Translations under genes and position numbers: made by a program
Origin: a bacterium TMED6
Lineage (GTDB): Bacteria; Fidelibacterota; Marinisomatia; SCGC-AAA003-L08; D37C17
Reading direction: 5' to 3'
Assembly (NCBI GenBank): GCA_002167465.1
Contig: NHBL01000005.1
Coordinates: 9,075 to 24,093, forward strand
DNA length: 15,019 bases
The notes under the pieces: model-generated
What the model was told of the DNA's origin: nothing
The model's input: only the letters and a program-made list of their open reading frames with translations
Database searches by the model: none
In this document: positions 13,487-15,019 of the stretch, piece after piece
Layout of the letters: each line of letters starts with the position of its first letter
Position numbering within the stretch: the first letter of the stretch is position 1

Positions 13487-14622
13487 TTATTTAAGTATTT
13501 TAAAAATTTCATAATTGTTAAAGCATCAAACCATTGATTGAAAAATAGATTGTATTGCTTTATATCCTTTGCATTTTTTTTAAACTTATCAAGAATAGAC
13601 TCAACTTTTTTTTCAATTAAAAATGAAATACTTTTTTTGTTTAATTGACAAGATAACTCTTTAAATATAACTTCTCCGTCTTTCATTGAATTTTTTTTAA
13701 CTATTTTTATTATTTTTGATAATTGATTATAAGAATCTTGATTAAAATCTAAATTTTTAAAGGTTTTATTCTTAGAATATTCACCCATTCTAAATCCTGT
13801 TCCAAGATAAACTCTGTTTTCATTTCTAGATGATGGAAAAACAAGTATATCTTTAATCTTTTCAATTTTAGTATACTTTGCCAATGATTGTAAAAAATAA
13901 AAATCTTCAGTTGCTTTTTTTGTGTTCATTCCACCACACGCAACATAAGACTTTACATTACATGTAATTGTAGAACCCATACTAACATAACCATAAGGTG
14001 AACCTGTTTTCTCTATATTTTGAGCAATTTCTTTGAGAATATTTTCATATCTTCTAATTCCCTGTTCTAAAATAGGATTATTAGATTTTTGATGTTTAAA
14101 ATTAATTATACCAACATCAATTTTATTTATTACGTAATTATAACTAATCTTATCAAGATATTTATCATCAATTAATGTATCTGCATCTAAACAACACAAT
14201 ACTGATTTGCTGTTTAAAGCATATTCTAACGCAAAATCTAAACCAATTTTACGAGCATAACCAACACCAGCCACATTTTTTGTAAGTTGATATTTTGAAC
14301 TAAAACAATCAATAGATATAAAATCATATTTATATATTTTTTTAATTAATGATTGATGTGTTTTATTATTGTTTTCTTTAACATTTAAATAATCAGACTC
14401 ACTATTATTTATTACAATAATAACTAATGTATCTTCTAGTAGATTTGACTTTTGCTTATTAATTGAGGCAAGCGTATCAAAGATGTAATCAAATTCATTA
14501 TAACAAGGAATTACAATTATATACTGATACGCTGTTTTATTTATTTTCTTAAATGGCTTTCCTAAACCATGAAGACTTCTTTTATTAAAATATTTTTTTA
14601 GATGAATGTTATCATTCATCAT
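13483..14622 (-). CDS. Family 2 (GT-A) glycosyltransferase, soluble
   Basis: 379 residues with no signal peptide or membrane segment, so cytoplasmic or membrane-associated. Donor-sugar binding is shown by IIVIPCYNEFDYIFDTLASI (35-54), the metal site LDADT (145-149) and the acceptor/base motif ATEDFYFLQSLAK (237-249); GVGYARKIGLDFAL (119-132) is typical of one GT2 branch, as is RVYLGTGFRMGEY (270-282). A lysine-rich helical C-terminal part (about 290-375) has no clear match. It transfers a sugar from a nucleotide donor, but donor and acceptor cannot be named. It starts 7 bases after the dockerin-type gene upstream, and its Shine-Dalgarno (AGGATAA) is formed by the last codons of that gene, so the two are translated as a unit. 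A role in glycosylating a surface glycan or exported protein is inference. Confidence 0.87.
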   Translation of the reverse strand: MMNDNIHLKKYFNKRSLHGLGKPFKKINKTAYQYIIVIPCYNEFDYIFDTLASINKQKSNLLEDTLVIIVINNSESDYLNVKENNNKTHQSLIKKIYKYDFISIDCFSSKYQLTKNVAGVGYARKIGLDFALEYALNSKSVLCCLDADTLIDDKYLDKISYNYVINKIDVGIINFKHQKSNNPILEQGIRRYENILKEIAQNIEKTGSPYGYVSMGSTITCNVKSYVACGGMNTKKATEDFYFLQSLAKYTKIEKIKDILVFPSSRNENRVYLGTGFRMGEYSKNKTFKNLDFNQDSYNQLSKIIKIVKKNSMKDGEVIFKELSCQLNKKSISFLIEKKVESILDKFKKNAKDIKQYNLFFNQWFDALTIMKFLKYLNN

Positions 14623-14629
14623 ATCAATA

Positions 14630-15019
14630 TTATCCTATAATTAAAGATACAATCATTACAACATCCATAACATTTAGTATTCCATCTCCGTTAATATCAG
14701 CTGCATATTGTTGTCCAGCATCAGGTTCATCTGATCCTAAAATAAAACTAACTAGCTGTACAATATCTTGAACATTAATATTTCCATCAGCATTTATATC
14801 TCCTGGTTCTGAAGCCAAAATATTCATTGTTACAGGAATGATACCTTCCCCTCCATTTGATGCAATTTTAATAAATGTTGAATATATGTCTGGCTCTATA
14901 TTGTAAGATTCAATCGTAACATCAATAAGTGATGATTCACCCTGGTTAACTTGACCTGAAGTTGGATTTAAGCCTATCCATTCAGGACCTTTTGATATTT
15001 GAAAACCATGCTGATTATG
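14630..15019 (-). CDS. C-terminal part of a secreted Ig-like/dockerin protein, 5' end outside the window
   Basis: The frame is open to the right edge, giving 129 visible residues of a longer protein. An ATG at 14827 is internal, because coding sequence continues upstream without a stop. Visible residues about 1-66 form an Ig-like domain of the BACON/choice-of-anchor type: GPEWIGLNPTSGQVNQGESS and a closing GGEGIIPVTMNI. A dockerin-like module follows (about 72-128) with DINADGNINVQD and DINGDGILNVMD, both intact calcium loops and a linker slightly longer than in the other four copies in this window. The glycosyltransferase gene starts 7 bases downstream. The missing N-terminal part may hold an enzyme or more Ig-like repeats. 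Confidence 0.88.
   Translation of the reverse strand, partial: HNQHGFQISKGPEWIGLNPTSGQVNQGESSLIDVTIESYNIEPDIYSTFIKIASNGGEGIIPVTMNILASEPGDINADGNINVQDIVQLVSFILGSDEPDAGQQYAADINGDGILNVMDVVMIVSLIIG

Noticed and set aside
14630..14827. A free-standing 65-residue dockerin protein starting at the ATG at 14827
   Set aside because: The frame continues without a stop to the right edge and encodes an Ig-like domain, so this is the end of a larger protein.
509..15019. A cellulosome locus, suggested by the dockerin modules
   Set aside because: No cohesin, scaffoldin, cellulose-binding module or glycoside hydrolase is present, and the module-bearing proteins are not cellulases.
1..15019. CRISPR arrays, transposases, insertion-sequence ends, tRNA or rRNA genes
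   Set aside because: No regularly spaced repeats, no transposase-like protein, no tRNA-like cloverleaf and no rRNA sequence were seen; the only tandem repeat is the 15-base duplication at 8644-8673.

Overview
The window is an AT-rich, tightly packed stretch of a marine, probably planktonic, Gram-negative bacterium. The best guess at lineage is Candidatus Marinimicrobia (SAR406), with Bacteroidota or another FCB-group lineage as alternatives. This is inferred from the combination of a proteorhodopsin, a C-terminal YPNPFNP-type (type IX-like) sorting domain, dockerin-like C-termini on many secreted proteins, a cysteine-rich secreted protein and a HmuY/HmuR-type haem uptake pair. No rRNA or other marker gene is present to prove it. 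I recognise 13 protein-coding genes, two of them cut by the window edges. There are no tRNA, rRNA, CRISPR or insertion-sequence signals, and no gene-free stretch exceeds about 150 bases.

Layout. (1) 1-444 (+): the 3' part of a blue-tuned proteorhodopsin, ending at a strong bidirectional terminator (455-486). (2) 6229 down to 509 (-): a run of five genes, read as a cysteine-rich secreted protein with a sorting domain, a HmuR-like TonB-dependent receptor, a HmuY-like lipoprotein, a small four-helix membrane protein, and, after a 96-base gap with an inverted repeat, a secreted arylsulfotransferase-family protein with a dockerin-like tail. (3) 6337-9711 (+): an O-antigen ligase-like polymerase/ligase with a C-terminal TPR part, a secreted Ig-like/dockerin protein ending at an intrinsic terminator, and a small membrane protein of unknown function. 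(4) 12676 down to 9708 (-): a compact three-gene operon of an LRR-dockerin protein, a PQQ-dependent sugar dehydrogenase-like protein and a PHB-depolymerase/feruloyl-esterase-like hydrolase with a dockerin-like tail. (5) 12776-13486 (+): a nitroreductase. (6) 15019 down to 13483 (-): the C-terminal part of another Ig-like/dockerin secreted protein, followed 7 bases later by a family 2 glycosyltransferase.

How it may work together (inference). The rhodopsin provides light-driven proton-motive force, which TonB-dependent uptake also needs. The HmuY/HmuR-like pair captures haem or a similar tetrapyrrole at the surface. The other products are mostly exported and envelope-facing: sulfotransferase-like, sugar dehydrogenase, esterase, LRR and Ig-like proteins, plus two glycan-assembly enzymes. 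The most striking shared feature is a dockerin-like two-repeat calcium-binding module at the extreme C-terminus of five otherwise unrelated exported proteins, with no cohesin in the window. It may act as a surface attachment or sorting tag.
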